Positions 9,239-17,851 of a DNA stretch of 64,000 bases are shown in pieces (the first letter of the stretch is position 1; each line of letters begins with the position of its first letter). Made by a program: the position numbers and the translations under genes. The stretch covers positions 1 through 64,000 of the forward strand of contig NZ_WEZF01000015.1 in NCBI RefSeq assembly GCF_009177065.1. The letters run 5' to 3'. Under the pieces are notes generated by a model. It made no database searches, was not told the origin of the DNA, and worked only from the letters and a program-made list of their open reading frames with translations. The stretch is from Tautonia marina. GTDB lineage: Bacteria; Planctomycetota; Planctomycetia; Isosphaerales; Isosphaeraceae.

Positions 9239-9674
9239 CCCTGCACCGGTGATGGTTGATACCAATGTGGTTGTTTACGCGTATGATCCAAGTGACCTCG
9301 CGAAGCACAACCAGGCCATTGAACTTCTCGCGGCACTTTCGGAGCAAGGACGACTGATGATGAGTGCCCAGGTGTTCAACGAGTTCAGTAATGTCTTGAT
9401 GAGCCGACGCCGGGAGCAGCCGCTGGCCCCGCCTGAAGTTCCAACGATCCTGAGGCGGTTGCTGATGATTGGAAAGGTCGTGCCCTTGACCGCCTCGATG
9501 ACGCTCCGTGCCCCCGACGCCATCCCCCGGCATGGCTTCTCGTTCTGGGATGCCCTGGTCTGGGCTGCCGCCAAGGAGCACGGCGCAACGGTTCTCTCCA
9601 CCGAGGACTTCCAGCATGGCCGGCAGATCGAAGGGGTTCGCATCGTCCACCCGTTCGAGGTGTTCCCGGCCTGA
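9222..9674 (+). CDS. PIN-domain ribonuclease, VapC-like toxin
   Basis: A 150-residue PIN-domain protein. The four acidic residues expected to bind the metal ion are visible: Asp13 in MVDTNVVVYAYD, Glu54 in FNEF, Asp110 in FWDALVWAAA and Asp129 in STEDF. The family cleaves RNA, often tRNA or rRNA; the target cannot be read from the sequence. It overlaps the antitoxin gene by 17 nt and ends 17 nt before a convergent gene. Confidence 0.82.
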   Translation: MSGTDDPAPVMVDTNVVVYAYDPSDLAKHNQAIELLAALSEQGRLMMSAQVFNEFSNVLMSRRREQPLAPPEVPTILRRLLMIGKVVPLTASMTLRAPDAIPRHGFSFWDALVWAAAKEHGATVLSTEDFQHGRQIEGVRIVHPFEVFPA

Positions 9675-9691
9675 GGTCGGGGCTTGCCGGG

Positions 9692-10294
9692 TCAGGGGTT
9701 CGGCTCGGGCGTGTCTTCGTCCTCGGTATCCTCTCGGTCTTCGTCCTCGGTATCCTCTCGGTCTTCGTCCTCGGTATCTGGGTCCTCGGCGTCGTCGTTC
9801 CCGGGATCATCCGGGAGGAAGGTGATGGACCGGAGCTTGTAGGGGTCGAGAATCAACGGGCCGAGGTTCGTGGTCATCTTCAAGGGGGCGAACAGGTGGA
9901 GCGGTCCGGCAAGTTCCTCGCCCGATTTGGCGACGACCGCGCCGGGGACCGTCATGGTCCAGACGCCGCTCACCACCATCACGTTCATGTTCATGGAAGG
10001 ATTCCCCTCCGGGATGTCGAAGCGGAGGGCGCGGAGCTTCTCCGGGGGGATCTCGTAGCGGCCGAAGTCGCTGTCGATGGCAATGGGGCCGAGTCGAAGC
10101 GGGCCGGACACGCGCTTGCCGGTTGACGATTCGACCTCGACCATCCGTTCCGAAAGTTCCGGGGGCTCCTGGCCCTGCATCATGCCGCCGCCCAACGGCC
10201 CGAGGCCCCCGCCGCCGAACTGGGCCGAGGCGATCCCGGGCAGGAAGGCCAGGGTCATGACTGCGCACAAGGGCCGCAAGTTCGATGGAATCAT
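9692..10294 (-). CDS. Secreted protein with acidic repeat tail, unknown function
   Basis: A 200-residue protein with a clear signal peptide (residues 1-24, ending GIASA before QFGGGGLGPLGGG). The middle part is a predicted beta-rich domain that I do not recognise. The C-terminal 40 residues are almost all acidic and consist of repeats of DTEDEDRE encoded by 24-bp direct repeats. GAGGA lies 7 nt before the ATG. Probably periplasmic or exported; the acidic tail could bind cations (inference). Confidence 0.7.
   Translation of the reverse strand: MIPSNLRPLCAVMTLAFLPGIASAQFGGGGLGPLGGGMMQGQEPPELSERMVEVESSTGKRVSGPLRLGPIAIDSDFGRYEIPPEKLRALRFDIPEGNPSMNMNVMVVSGVWTMTVPGAVVAKSGEELAGPLHLFAPLKMTTNLGPLILDPYKLRSITFLPDDPGNDDAEDPDTEDEDREDTEDEDREDTEDEDTPEPNP
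9714..9778. repeat. 24-bp tandem repeat, about 2.7 copies
   Basis: The 24-bp unit TCTTCGTCCTCGGTATCCTC plus TCGG repeats exactly at 9714-9737 and 9738-9761, with a partial third copy to 9778. It lies within the minus-strand gene and encodes DTEDEDRE in frame, so copy number can change without a frameshift. Confidence 0.92.
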
Positions 10295-10359
10295 CGGAGC
10301 ATCCTCGACAGAACGGGAGGATTGAACAATCGACGTGAACGGCTCGATGCCGAAGCGTC

Positions 10360-10389
10360 ACTGTACCGAGGGCGGTAACCCTGCATCAA
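10360..10389 (-). promoter_or_regulatory. Candidate promoter for the secreted acidic-tail protein
   Basis: On the minus strand TTGATG (10389-10384) and TACAGT (10365-10360) are 18 bp apart, giving a leader of about 60 nt to the ATG at 10294. The gap 10295-10646 otherwise holds only a purine-rich stretch before the divergent gene at 10647. Confidence 0.4.
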
Positions 10390-10646
10390 TTCATTTCTCT
10401 CCGATGACGTGATCTGGGAATCAAGATGGAGCGCCGCAGATGGGCTTGGCTCGGAAGAATCCGCGCAATCCGAAGAATCATTCAATTCGGACGAGGGAGC
10501 GGGCCGAAGATCCGAGATGAGCCGGACCCCTTGCCGGGCGTCTGCCTTCGGAGATCGAAGCCGAAGGGGAACACCCAAATCGGCGCGGCGGGTGAGGGGT
10601 CGGGAAGGGCTTGGGGCACGGACAGGCCGGAAGCGGGGTGCTTCGG

Positions 10647-12470
10647 ATGACTGCGATCGGATGGAAGCGAGGCGGGGCGGTCGTCGGGCGTCCGGGCAAG
10701 GCGGCTCGCAGGAAGACGGCGCTGGTCGGAGCGATCGAATCGCTGGAGCCTCGGGTCGTGATGGCGACGTTCATGGTGACGAGCGCCGCCGATACCGGGC
10801 CGGGGACGCTCCGGGATGCGATTGAGCAGGCGAACCGGGTGCCTCGTGAGGCGCACATCATTAACATTGCGCCGGAAGTTCCGGGGCCGATTGTCCTCAA
10901 CAGCGCCTTGCCGAGCTTGATCGGTGAGGTCGAGCTGGCCGGTCCCGAGGGGTCGCAGGTGGCGATTGTCCGAAGCAGCGTACCGGAGACGCCGGAATTC
11001 CGGCTCCTGACCGTCGGCGAGACGGCCACGGTGACGGTCAAGCACCTGGCGTTCTCGGGCGGTCAGGCGCAGTTCGGCGGCGGCATCCTGAACGATGGGG
11101 AACTGAACCTGCTGTTCAGCGACGTTTCGGGGAACGTGGCCGGAGCGAAGGGAGGGGGAATCTACAACACGGGGGTTCTCTCGATCGGCTCGTCGTCCAT
11201 CCGGGACAATGTGGCCGCGGGGGAGCGGACGATCGGCCTCGGCCCGGCTGGGATCGGCCGAGGAGGAGCGATCTTCAACGCGAACAGCCTGACGCTTTCG
11301 ACCAGCTCGGTGACCGGAAATTCCACGAACCGAGAAGGGGGAGCGATCTGGAACTCGGGCTGGACGAGCATCAACACGAGCCTCCTGGCCGAGAACTCGG
11401 CCGAGGCCTTCGTGCTGGCTCCCGGCCGGGTGCCGATCGGCCGCGGTGGGGCAGTGTATAACACCTCCATCCTTCACATCAACGGCAGCACCCTGACCGA
11501 CAACCTCGCCAATCAGCAAGGGGGAGCCGTCTACAGCAACGTCACGCGCCCCCGGATCGAGCCGTCGTCGATCACCTCGTCGATCGTCGCCGACAATGTC
11601 GTGGATGACGTGTTTGTGCGGTTCGGGCCGTTCGAGTTCAAGGGGCCGAATCTGGTCGGCAAGGTTTCGGGGAAGACGACCGGCGCGGTTTCGATGCCGG
11701 GTGTCGATCCGATGCTGGGGCCGCTCGGGCTGTACGGCGGTTCGCTGCTGGTCCGCCCTCCCTTGCCGGGGAGCCCGGCCATTGGGGCGGGACTCTACAA
11801 CGCGGCCTTCCAGACCGACCTGCGAGGGACCGCCCGCTCGGCCGAGTCGACCGACCTGGGAGCCGTCGAGTCGATCCCCTTTTCCCTGCTCGTCGAGTCG
11901 GGAAGCGGCCAGGAGGCGATGCCGGGCCAACCCTTCACCGCGCCGCTCGTCGTGCGACTCGCTTCCGACGTTGGGGGATCGCTCGAAGGGGGCCAGGTTG
12001 TCTTCCGGGCACCCGCGGAAGGGGCTTCGGCGGTGCTGGTCGGGAACCCGGCGCGGGTCAATACCGAGGGGGTTGCCCAGGTGCAGGCCATCGCCAACGG
12101 CATCCCGGGGACGTATGAGGTGATCGTCGAATCGGCCGGGGCCAAGGAACCGGTGATTGTCACGCTCACCAATGGGGGGACGGAGCCGGATCTCGGTGAG
12201 AGGATCGCGGCGGTGGTGGACCCTGAGCCGATCGTAGCCGCCGCTCGACAGGCGGTAGACGACCTGAGAACGGCCCTGCCGAGACCGTCTCGGGTGGCTC
12301 CGGCCGTGCAGGATCGGGCGGCGGCCCTGGGACGAGCGCTCCGGCAGTCGGTCGAATCATCGAGCGAGTCGGGGCGATCGTTGCATCCGGCGATCGCTCG
12401 GGTGCTTGATCAGATCCGGGAGCGGAACGGATCGAGCAGCAGGCCGGGCACGCCGATCTCGACGACCTGA
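10647..12470 (+). CDS. Exported parallel beta-helix protein with LEPR-like motif and choice-of-anchor Q region
   Basis: A 607-residue protein. The N-terminus is basic and carries ESLEPRVVMATF, close to the LEPR-XLL motif at the start of many planctomycete exported proteins. Residues about 50-330 form repeats of GG.i.N.g.l...s....N, the polymorphic outer-membrane-protein type of right-handed beta-helix. GPLGLYGGS, LPGSPAIGAG and DLRGTARS...DLGAVE (about 365-415) match the 'choice-of-anchor Q' signature. A final beta domain and an alanine/arginine-rich tail follow. Probably cell-surface. The start is uncertain: ATG 10647, with an in-frame alternative at 10611. Its 3' end overlaps the convergent nnrE by 61 bp. 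Confidence 0.75.
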   Translation: MTAIGWKRGGAVVGRPGKAARRKTALVGAIESLEPRVVMATFMVTSAADTGPGTLRDAIEQANRVPREAHIINIAPEVPGPIVLNSALPSLIGEVELAGPEGSQVAIVRSSVPETPEFRLLTVGETATVTVKHLAFSGGQAQFGGGILNDGELNLLFSDVSGNVAGAKGGGIYNTGVLSIGSSSIRDNVAAGERTIGLGPAGIGRGGAIFNANSLTLSTSSVTGNSTNREGGAIWNSGWTSINTSLLAENSAEAFVLAPGRVPIGRGGAVYNTSILHINGSTLTDNLANQQGGAVYSNVTRPRIEPSSITSSIVADNVVDDVFVRFGPFEFKGPNLVGKVSGKTTGAVSMPGVDPMLGPLGLYGGSLLVRPPLPGSPAIGAGLYNAAFQTDLRGTARSAESTDLGAVESIPFSLLVESGSGQEAMPGQPFTAPLVVRLASDVGGSLEGGQVVFRAPAEGASAVLVGNPARVNTEGVAQVQAIANGIPGTYEVIVESAGAKEPVIVTLTNGGTEPDLGERIAAVVDPEPIVAAARQAVDDLRTALPRPSRVAPAVQDRAAALGRALRQSVESSSESGRSLHPAIARVLDQIRERNGSSSRPGTPISTT

Positions 12471-13090
12471 ACGGCCCCGGTCCAATCGGAAGCGCCCGGC
12501 GCGTCGAAGCCGCGTTTGCGGGCCACGAAGCTGGTGGTGCAACGGGCTCGGATGGCCACCCCGAGCGGCCGGCCGGTGTCGCAGTCGAGGCCCGAGGGCA
12601 GGTCGAGCGCGAGCACCGGTTTGCCCGAGGCGTTGACGGCCTCGATCACATCGCGGAGCGACCCTTCGACGGCTCGGGTCAGGCCGGTGCCGAGCAGGCC
12701 ATCGACGACCCAATCGGCCCAGGAGAGCTGGGGGTCGAGGTCGTTTGCGTCGGTCAGTGAGCGTTGATCAAACCCGGCCCGGTCGAGGATGGCGTGCTGG
12801 GTGGCGGGGTCGCCGCGAAGCTGATCGGCCAAGACGGTCCAGCGAACCCGGACCGGCCATCCCCAGGCGTCGAGATGCCGGGCGACGACCGCGCCATCGC
12901 CGCCGTTGTTGCCCGAGCCGCAAAGGATCAGCACGCGCTTCGGCTCGGGGCCGGCGGCGACTCGAAGGCATTCGGCGGCCCCTCGGCCGGCGTTTTCCAT
13001 CAAGACGAGGGTGGGGAGGCCCAGCTCATCGGCGGCCCGCGCGTCGATGCTTCGGACCTCGTCGCGAGCGAGGGGGCGAAGGGGAGTCAT
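12410..13090 (-). CDS. nnrE: NAD(P)H-hydrate epimerase (YjeF N-terminal domain)
   Basis: A 226-residue stand-alone YjeF_N protein that converts R-NAD(P)HX to the S-form for repair of damaged cofactors. LILCGSGNNGGDGAVVARHL at about 55-74 is the conserved nucleotide-binding loop, and DGLLGTGL and DLPSGLDCDTG further on hold the other family motifs. The ADP-dependent dehydratase partner (YjeF_C/NnrD) is neither fused nor next to it. The start is ATG 13090 (MTPLRPLARDE); the open frame reaches 13243 but has no family match there. It overlaps the end of the convergent beta-helix gene. Confidence 0.88.
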   Translation of the reverse strand: MTPLRPLARDEVRSIDARAADELGLPTLVLMENAGRGAAECLRVAAGPEPKRVLILCGSGNNGGDGAVVARHLDAWGWPVRVRWTVLADQLRGDPATQHAILDRAGFDQRSLTDANDLDPQLSWADWVVDGLLGTGLTRAVEGSLRDVIEAVNASGKPVLALDLPSGLDCDTGRPLGVAIRARCTTSFVARKRGFDAPGASDWTGAVQVVEIGVPGLLLDPFRSRI

Positions 13091-13145
13091 CTGGCGTCGT
13101 CTCCTCGACCGAGGCGAAGGGAAGCCGCCGGGGAGAGCCTTTGCG

Positions 13146-13176
13146 TTGACGGCCCGGCAACGTCGGCCCCTATAAT
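13146..13176 (+). promoter_or_regulatory. Strong sigma-70-like promoter upstream of the FmdB-type gene
   Basis: TTGACG at 13146-13151 and a perfect TATAAT at 13171-13176 are 19 bp apart. The predicted start of transcription falls at or beside an ATG at 13183 that opens a 25-codon frame ending at 13260, 26 nt before the FmdB-type gene. Confidence 0.6.
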
Positions 13177-13286
13177 ACCGGCATGCCCACCGATCCGACG
13201 ACCGACCCCCTGCTCGGATTGATCGGGCCGATCCCGCCAGCAACGCGGAACCTCACTTAACGATCCGGCCGGAGCGTTTGACGACC

Positions 13287-13535
13287 ATGCCTCTGTACGA
13301 ATATCACTGCGATGCCTGCGATCGAGACTTCGAGGCGCTTGTCCGCTCGGCGTCCGACACGCCGAAATGCCCGTCGTGCGGCGCCTCGGAATTGACGAAG
13401 CAGTTCAGCGTTCCGGCCTCGGCCCGGTCGAGCGGCTCGGCCTCCTCCTCGCTTCCCGTCTGCGACGCGCCGATGCCCGCGGGTGGTTGCGGAGCGATGG
13501 GCTGCGGCGGGGGTTTCTGCGCGATGGACAATTAA
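13287..13535 (+). CDS. FmdB-family zinc ribbon protein
   Basis: An 82-residue protein beginning MPLYEYHCDACDRDFE. Cys8, Cys11, Cys28 and Cys31 (CDAC and CPSC) form the single zinc ribbon of the FmdB/CxxC-CxxC-SSSS family. The C-terminus is serine-rich, then glycine/cysteine-rich (GGCGAMGCGGGFC), also common in the family. Function of these proteins is poorly defined; a regulatory or metal-binding role is usually proposed. ATG 13287 is preferred over the TTG at 13278. Confidence 0.85.
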   Translation: MPLYEYHCDACDRDFEALVRSASDTPKCPSCGASELTKQFSVPASARSSGSASSSLPVCDAPMPAGGCGAMGCGGGFCAMDN

Positions 13536-13772
13536 GCCCGAAGGGATGCCGGATCACGAACATCCGCTACGTTGGAAAATCGCCAAAAAAAACAGAAGAC
13601 CGATGGCCGGGCGCGCCGTACGGTGAATTCCAGTCACCGTGACGCGATGCGGCGTTGCCCGGTTCGATGCTGAAGACACCCTCCTCCCGCGATCGAGGCG
13701 GAAGGGGCCGGGATCGCCGTCCGTCTGCTCGGCTCGCGCGAAGCCGCAAGAGCTACGAAGGAGGGAGATCCG

Positions 13773-14015
13773 ATGGCCCTTTGGTTTGCATGGCTCCTGG
13801 ACGTCCGGTTGCATTTGAGCCTGTTCGTGGTGTTTCTGTTGACGATCATCCTGGGAGATCGGTCGGAGACCAAACCGCAACCGGTCTGGAGAGTGGAACG
13901 CCTGGTCCAGCGCCAGCAGGAATATGAGCGGGCGAGGGCGCTGGCGCTGGCCGCTTCCGGAGACTCGCACAAGGAAACGCTCAGGATGGCCCCTGGCCCG
14001 GCCGAACGGCCGTGA
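13773..14015 (+). CDS. Small single-pass membrane protein, unknown
   Basis: An 80-residue protein with a transmembrane segment at about residues 3-27 (LWFAWLLDVRLHLSLFVVFL and onward) and a basic, alanine-rich cytoplasmic tail containing a short coiled stretch (RLVQRQQEYERARALALAA). AAGGAGGGAG lies 7 nt before the ATG, one of the strongest ribosome-binding sites in the window, which supports a real gene. No family recognised. The flanks 13536-13772 and 14016-14295 hold no other supported feature. Confidence 0.55.
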   Translation: MALWFAWLLDVRLHLSLFVVFLLTIILGDRSETKPQPVWRVERLVQRQQEYERARALALAASGDSHKETLRMAPGPAERP

Positions 14016-14295
14016 GGGCGCCCGGATCGCGCCAGCCGGACCGCGCCGGAGGCCTTGCCGTAAGTCGGCGCGAGCGCTCGACTTCCTATTCGCGCCAGGT
14101 GGCGCCAGCGCCCCTCGAAGCCGATTGACTTCGAGGGGATCCGGGCGCATATCCCCCTAGGTTCGTCGTGCCGTCCTGAAGATCGGGCGTGCCGATGGCG
14201 ATCATTGGTTGGTGATCGTCACGCGTCGGCCGATCGGTCGTTCCAGGAAGTTCCGGCGCGTGATGCTCTCGCGGATGAAGGGGGAGAGGTCGATC

Positions 14296-15747
14296 ATGGT
14301 CGATCGGCGGTTCGAGCATGAGCCGGCCCTGCGGGCGGCGGTGGCCGAGCGAGTCGGCGAGTCTCGCTTTGGGCTCTGGTTCGGCGACGAGGTCCGGCTC
14401 GGCGTCGAGGGCGACTGCCTGACCGTCGGCGTTCCGAATCGGTTTTTCCGGGATTGGATCCGAGGGAAGTACGCCCGCGAGCTGTCGGCCGTGGGAGAAC
14501 AGATCGCCGGCCGTCGGCTGGATCTGGCCTTCGAGGTGGCCGATGAGCTGGAGCCGAGCGTGGACGAGGTCGCCCCTGGGCCTCCCGATCGCTCGAAGCC
14601 GGACGATCGGAGGCGAGGGCCGTCGGTGCCGCTACCGACCTCGTCTCCCGCGGCCCCCGTGGATCAACCCGCGCCGAGGCCGCCGGTCGATCATCCCCGC
14701 TCGCGACGGGCGAGAGCCCCTCGACGGCTCGATCAGTTCGTGCCCGGTCCCGGCAGCCGCCTGGCTCTGGCCGCGTGTATCGAGATGGCCGAGTCGCCCG
14801 GTTCGGCGTTCAATCCGCTGGTGATTCACGGCGGCATCGGCCTGGGGAAGACGCACCTGCTGGAAGGCCTGGCCGAGACGATCGCACGGCGACACCCTGG
14901 CATGAGGGTCATTCATCAGACGGCCGAGGCGTTTACCAACAGCTTCCTCGAAGCGATGCGAGCCGGGACGCTCAACGGGTTTCGCTCACGATACCGGAGC
15001 GCAGAGCTGTTGATTCTCGATGATGTGCACTTCCTGACCTCAAAGCGGGCGACGCAAGACGAGTTTCAACACACCTTCGACGCCCTGATCGCCGCCGGGG
15101 CGGCCGTGGTGCTGGCCAGCGATCAGCACCCGAGGCTTATTCCGAAGCTCTCCGACGAGCTGGCCACCCGGTTGCTCGGTGGCATGGTCGTGAAGCTCGA
15201 CGCTCCTGATCCGACCACCCGGCGTGCGATTCTCAAGGCGAAGGCCGCGGCTCGCGGGGTCGAATTGCCCGAGGCGGTGGCCTCGTATATCGCCGAACAC
15301 CTGCGCACGAGCGTCCGAGAGCTGGAAGGGGCCTTGCACAGCGTTCTCGCCCACGCCACCCTGACCGGCAAGCGGCTCGACCTGAACCTGGCGAAATCGG
15401 CCCTGCGCGACACGATCCGACACACGGCGCAGGCGGTGGCGCTGCGCGACATCGAGCGGGCCGTGGCCTCCTTGTTCGACCTGCCGCCCGATGCCCTGAA
15501 GTCCGACGGCCGCTCCCGAGCCGTGACCCACCCCCGAATGATGGCCATGTACCTGGCCCGCAAGCATACCGGAGCGGCCTACAGCGAGATCGGTCGCTAC
15601 TTTGGCGGCCGGAATCACTCGACGGTCATCTCGGCCGAGAAGAAGGTCCGCGCCTGGCTGCAGGACGAGCAACGCCAGTCGCTCCTGGCCGGGTTCGAGA
15701 CGATGGGCGAGATCCTCTCGGCCGTCGAACGGGCGCTGGGGACCTGA
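14296..15747 (+). CDS. dnaA: Chromosomal replication initiator protein DnaA
   Basis: A 483-residue DnaA. Residues 1-80 form domain I (helicase loading, self-interaction), about 85-150 a proline/arginine-rich linker, then the AAA+ domain with Walker A GGIGLGKTH near 178-186 and Walker B LLILDDVHF near 238. The C-terminal DNA-binding domain holds YSEIGRYFGGRNHSTVISA near 428, the box-recognition signature. The start is ATG 14296, 7 nt after GGGGGAGAG; frames from 14209 or 14275 are less likely. dnaN, recF and gyrB are not adjacent and I see no cluster of DnaA boxes, so this is probably not at oriC or is one of several paralogues. Confidence 0.92.
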   Translation: MVDRRFEHEPALRAAVAERVGESRFGLWFGDEVRLGVEGDCLTVGVPNRFFRDWIRGKYARELSAVGEQIAGRRLDLAFEVADELEPSVDEVAPGPPDRSKPDDRRRGPSVPLPTSSPAAPVDQPAPRPPVDHPRSRRARAPRRLDQFVPGPGSRLALAACIEMAESPGSAFNPLVIHGGIGLGKTHLLEGLAETIARRHPGMRVIHQTAEAFTNSFLEAMRAGTLNGFRSRYRSAELLILDDVHFLTSKRATQDEFQHTFDALIAAGAAVVLASDQHPRLIPKLSDELATRLLGGMVVKLDAPDPTTRRAILKAKAAARGVELPEAVASYIAEHLRTSVRELEGALHSVLAHATLTGKRLDLNLAKSALRDTIRHTAQAVALRDIERAVASLFDLPPDALKSDGRSRAVTHPRMMAMYLARKHTGAAYSEIGRYFGGRNHSTVISAEKKVRAWLQDEQRQSLLAGFETMGEILSAVERALGT

Positions 15748-15876
15748 AACGGATCCTGGCCACCGAAGCGAATCGAGGTCACGTCGAGAACGTGCGATGC
15801 GTTTCGAGGCGATCCAGTTGTTTCATGGAGAGATGTGAGAATCCTTTCGCTCGCCATGGTGACGCCAGAGAACGCC

Positions 15877-15913
15877 GGGGCAACGCCAGCGACGTTGCGA
15901 TTGGCGTTGCCCC
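15877..15913. terminator. 12-bp perfect inverted repeat downstream of dnaA
   Basis: GGGGCAACGCCA (15877-15888) and TGGCGTTGCCCC (15902-15913) are fully complementary with a 13-nt loop. It lies 130 nt after the dnaA stop and 114 nt before the next gene. There is no T tract, so it is a terminator only if Rho-aided; an operator is also possible. Confidence 0.45.
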
Positions 15914-16027
15914 TGTCTGGGACTCGAAGTATAGTCCGCCGCTGCCTCTCTCGATTGGGCCGGTGTGTTCTGTCATGAGACACTGCCGGCAGGATCGAGC
16001 GCGATTTGCTCACGGAGGAGCCGGATC

Positions 16028-17851
16028 ATGGGAGCGTTGGCAGCGGCGAAGATCGGCCGTGAACAGCCTATTCGTGTGCATCGTCCCGAGGCCACTCTCG
16101 TTTCGGGCTTTCCTCTCCGACCGGCGATCGCAGCCAACACCGCCGAGGCAACCGCCCTCTGGGACGAGTTCTTCGGCTCATTTTTTGACCGGCAGGCCGC
16201 CGTGCGGCTGGTCCATGAAACCAATCCGCGCGTTCACAATCGTTGGAGGCCGAAGCTCGCGCTGGTCCTCCCGCCGGACTTCTCGGTCGATCGCCCGTCG
16301 CACCGGGCCGATCTGACCGCCGCGCTCGAAGTGCTGGCAGCGACCGTTGAGCAGTACAAGATTGAATGCATTAGCAACAGTCCTGATGCGTCTCGCCTCT
16401 TTGCCGAGGTTCGTCCGTATTCGGCCGAAGCCGTGGCCGGGTGCGTCGGCGCACTGGTGCTCGGCTCAAGGGCCCTGAACGACGAGGTCGCGGCGATTCG
16501 GCCGAGCCGTCGGGTGACGGCCGACCCGTGCGCCTTCCGAACCGAGGGACACCGGATCGTCTTTGAGCAAGGTCGGCTCGACTGGCCCTTCGCGCCGGCC
16601 GAGGATTCCGAGGTGATCGGGTCGTGTTCGCAAGGCCTGATTTCAGCCTTCGTGGATGAGAACGACGACACGCCTGCCTTTCTCGATGCCCTCATGCGGT
16701 TCGCCTCGGGAGGCTCAGGTCTGCGGGTCACGCTTTCGTCCCGATCGGACGAGGTCTTTGCCGAATCCGTCAGGACAGCCCTGGCCGACGTTCCTCAGAT
16801 CGAGGTGGAGCCGGCCCCGGCAGAAACGACCTCGGAGGCCAAGGCCGGGGTTGGGCCTGCCGGGTTTGTCCTCGGCAATGAACCGATCGCGCTGCTTACC
16901 CGTCGCGACCCGAGCCGACCGGCCTTTCTCTTTCACGAGGGGCGGTTCTTTCGGTGTGACTGTGAGGGGCTTTCCCGGACCTCGCTCTACCTGTATCGTG
17001 GCGAGGAGCAGCTCTCGAGCGTCTTGCTCGGCCACTGGCTGAGGTCGCTCAGTGATCGTCCCAGGACCGGCTCCGGTGCGACGGTGCCGAACGAGATGAC
17101 CGAACCGCTGGTCAGCATCGTGGTTCCGGTCTATGACCGAACGACCGAGCTGATCCGCCTGGCGTCGTCGATTTTCAACCAGTCGTATCCGTGGATCGAG
17201 GTGGTCTTCGTCAGCAACGGCAGCCCTCCCGAGACGCTCGAAGCGTTACGGCTGGCCGAAGGCCACCTGATGAAGCACCGCTTCCGGGTGAAAACCATCG
17301 AGATTCCCCGGCCTTGCGGCTCGGCCACGATCCCGAGGGACGTCGGCATCCGCTCGGCCTCGGGGGATCTGATCTGCGTGCTCGACTCGGACGACTGGCT
17401 GGAGCCGGATTTCTTCCACTTCTTGACGAGCCAGGGAACTGCCTGGCGAGACGACACGATCTACTACCCGAAGAAGGTCTTCCAGGACTTCGGCCGGACG
17501 ATGCGAGAAGGGTTCCCCTGGAACACTCCGCTGGCCGGACCGGGAACGGTCGAATCAGAGAACCTTCCGGGGACGCTCCGGAAACTCGGGAATTTCTTCT
17601 GCAATTCCGGGGTCTGCTTCTCGAAATCGCTGTTTCAACGGGCCGGGGGGATCGATCATCGCCTGCACTACGGCGAGGACCTGTACCTCTGGTGGCGGAT
17701 GGCCCTGGTCGGGGCTCGGGCCGAAGGGCATGACGGTCTGGTGAATATCGCCCTCCATCCAGGTAACAACGAGCTGGCTGTGGGAGAGGATGGCCGGCTT
17801 GAGGAAGCCGTCGAGCTGGCATGCGATCGGGGGCAAAGCCAATGGCTGTGA
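16028..17851 (+). CDS. Family 2 glycosyltransferase with N-terminal extension
   Basis: A 607-residue protein. The GT-A domain starts at about residue 360 with VSIVVPVYDRTTELI and has the metal/nucleotide-sugar motif DSDDWL near 455, then a late EDLYLWWRMAL acidic motif. The first 350 residues are not a recognised domain (alternating alpha/beta, possibly a second degenerate transferase fold). The ATG at 16028 follows GGAGGAG. The stop overlaps the start of the next glycosyltransferase by 10 nt, so the two are translationally coupled and probably act on the same surface glycan. Confidence 0.8.
   Translation: MGALAAAKIGREQPIRVHRPEATLVSGFPLRPAIAANTAEATALWDEFFGSFFDRQAAVRLVHETNPRVHNRWRPKLALVLPPDFSVDRPSHRADLTAALEVLAATVEQYKIECISNSPDASRLFAEVRPYSAEAVAGCVGALVLGSRALNDEVAAIRPSRRVTADPCAFRTEGHRIVFEQGRLDWPFAPAEDSEVIGSCSQGLISAFVDENDDTPAFLDALMRFASGGSGLRVTLSSRSDEVFAESVRTALADVPQIEVEPAPAETTSEAKAGVGPAGFVLGNEPIALLTRRDPSRPAFLFHEGRFFRCDCEGLSRTSLYLYRGEEQLSSVLLGHWLRSLSDRPRTGSGATVPNEMTEPLVSIVVPVYDRTTELIRLASSIFNQSYPWIEVVFVSNGSPPETLEALRLAEGHLMKHRFRVKTIEIPRPCGSATIPRDVGIRSASGDLICVLDSDDWLEPDFFHFLTSQGTAWRDDTIYYPKKVFQDFGRTMREGFPWNTPLAGPGTVESENLPGTLRKLGNFFCNSGVCFSKSLFQRAGGIDHRLHYGEDLYLWWRMALVGARAEGHDGLVNIALHPGNNELAVGEDGRLEEAVELACDRGQSQWL

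Noticed and set aside
10482-11930. 482-codon minus-strand frame
   Set aside because: Shadow of the beta-helix gene, whose plus-strand translation has clear family motifs.
13582-13592. Run of eight A near 13585 as a minus-strand terminator tail
   Set aside because: No stable stem lies at the right distance on the minus strand.
13536-16027. Possible oriC around dnaA
   Set aside because: No cluster of TTATCCACA-like boxes, no AT-rich region and no dnaN or gyrB next to the gene.
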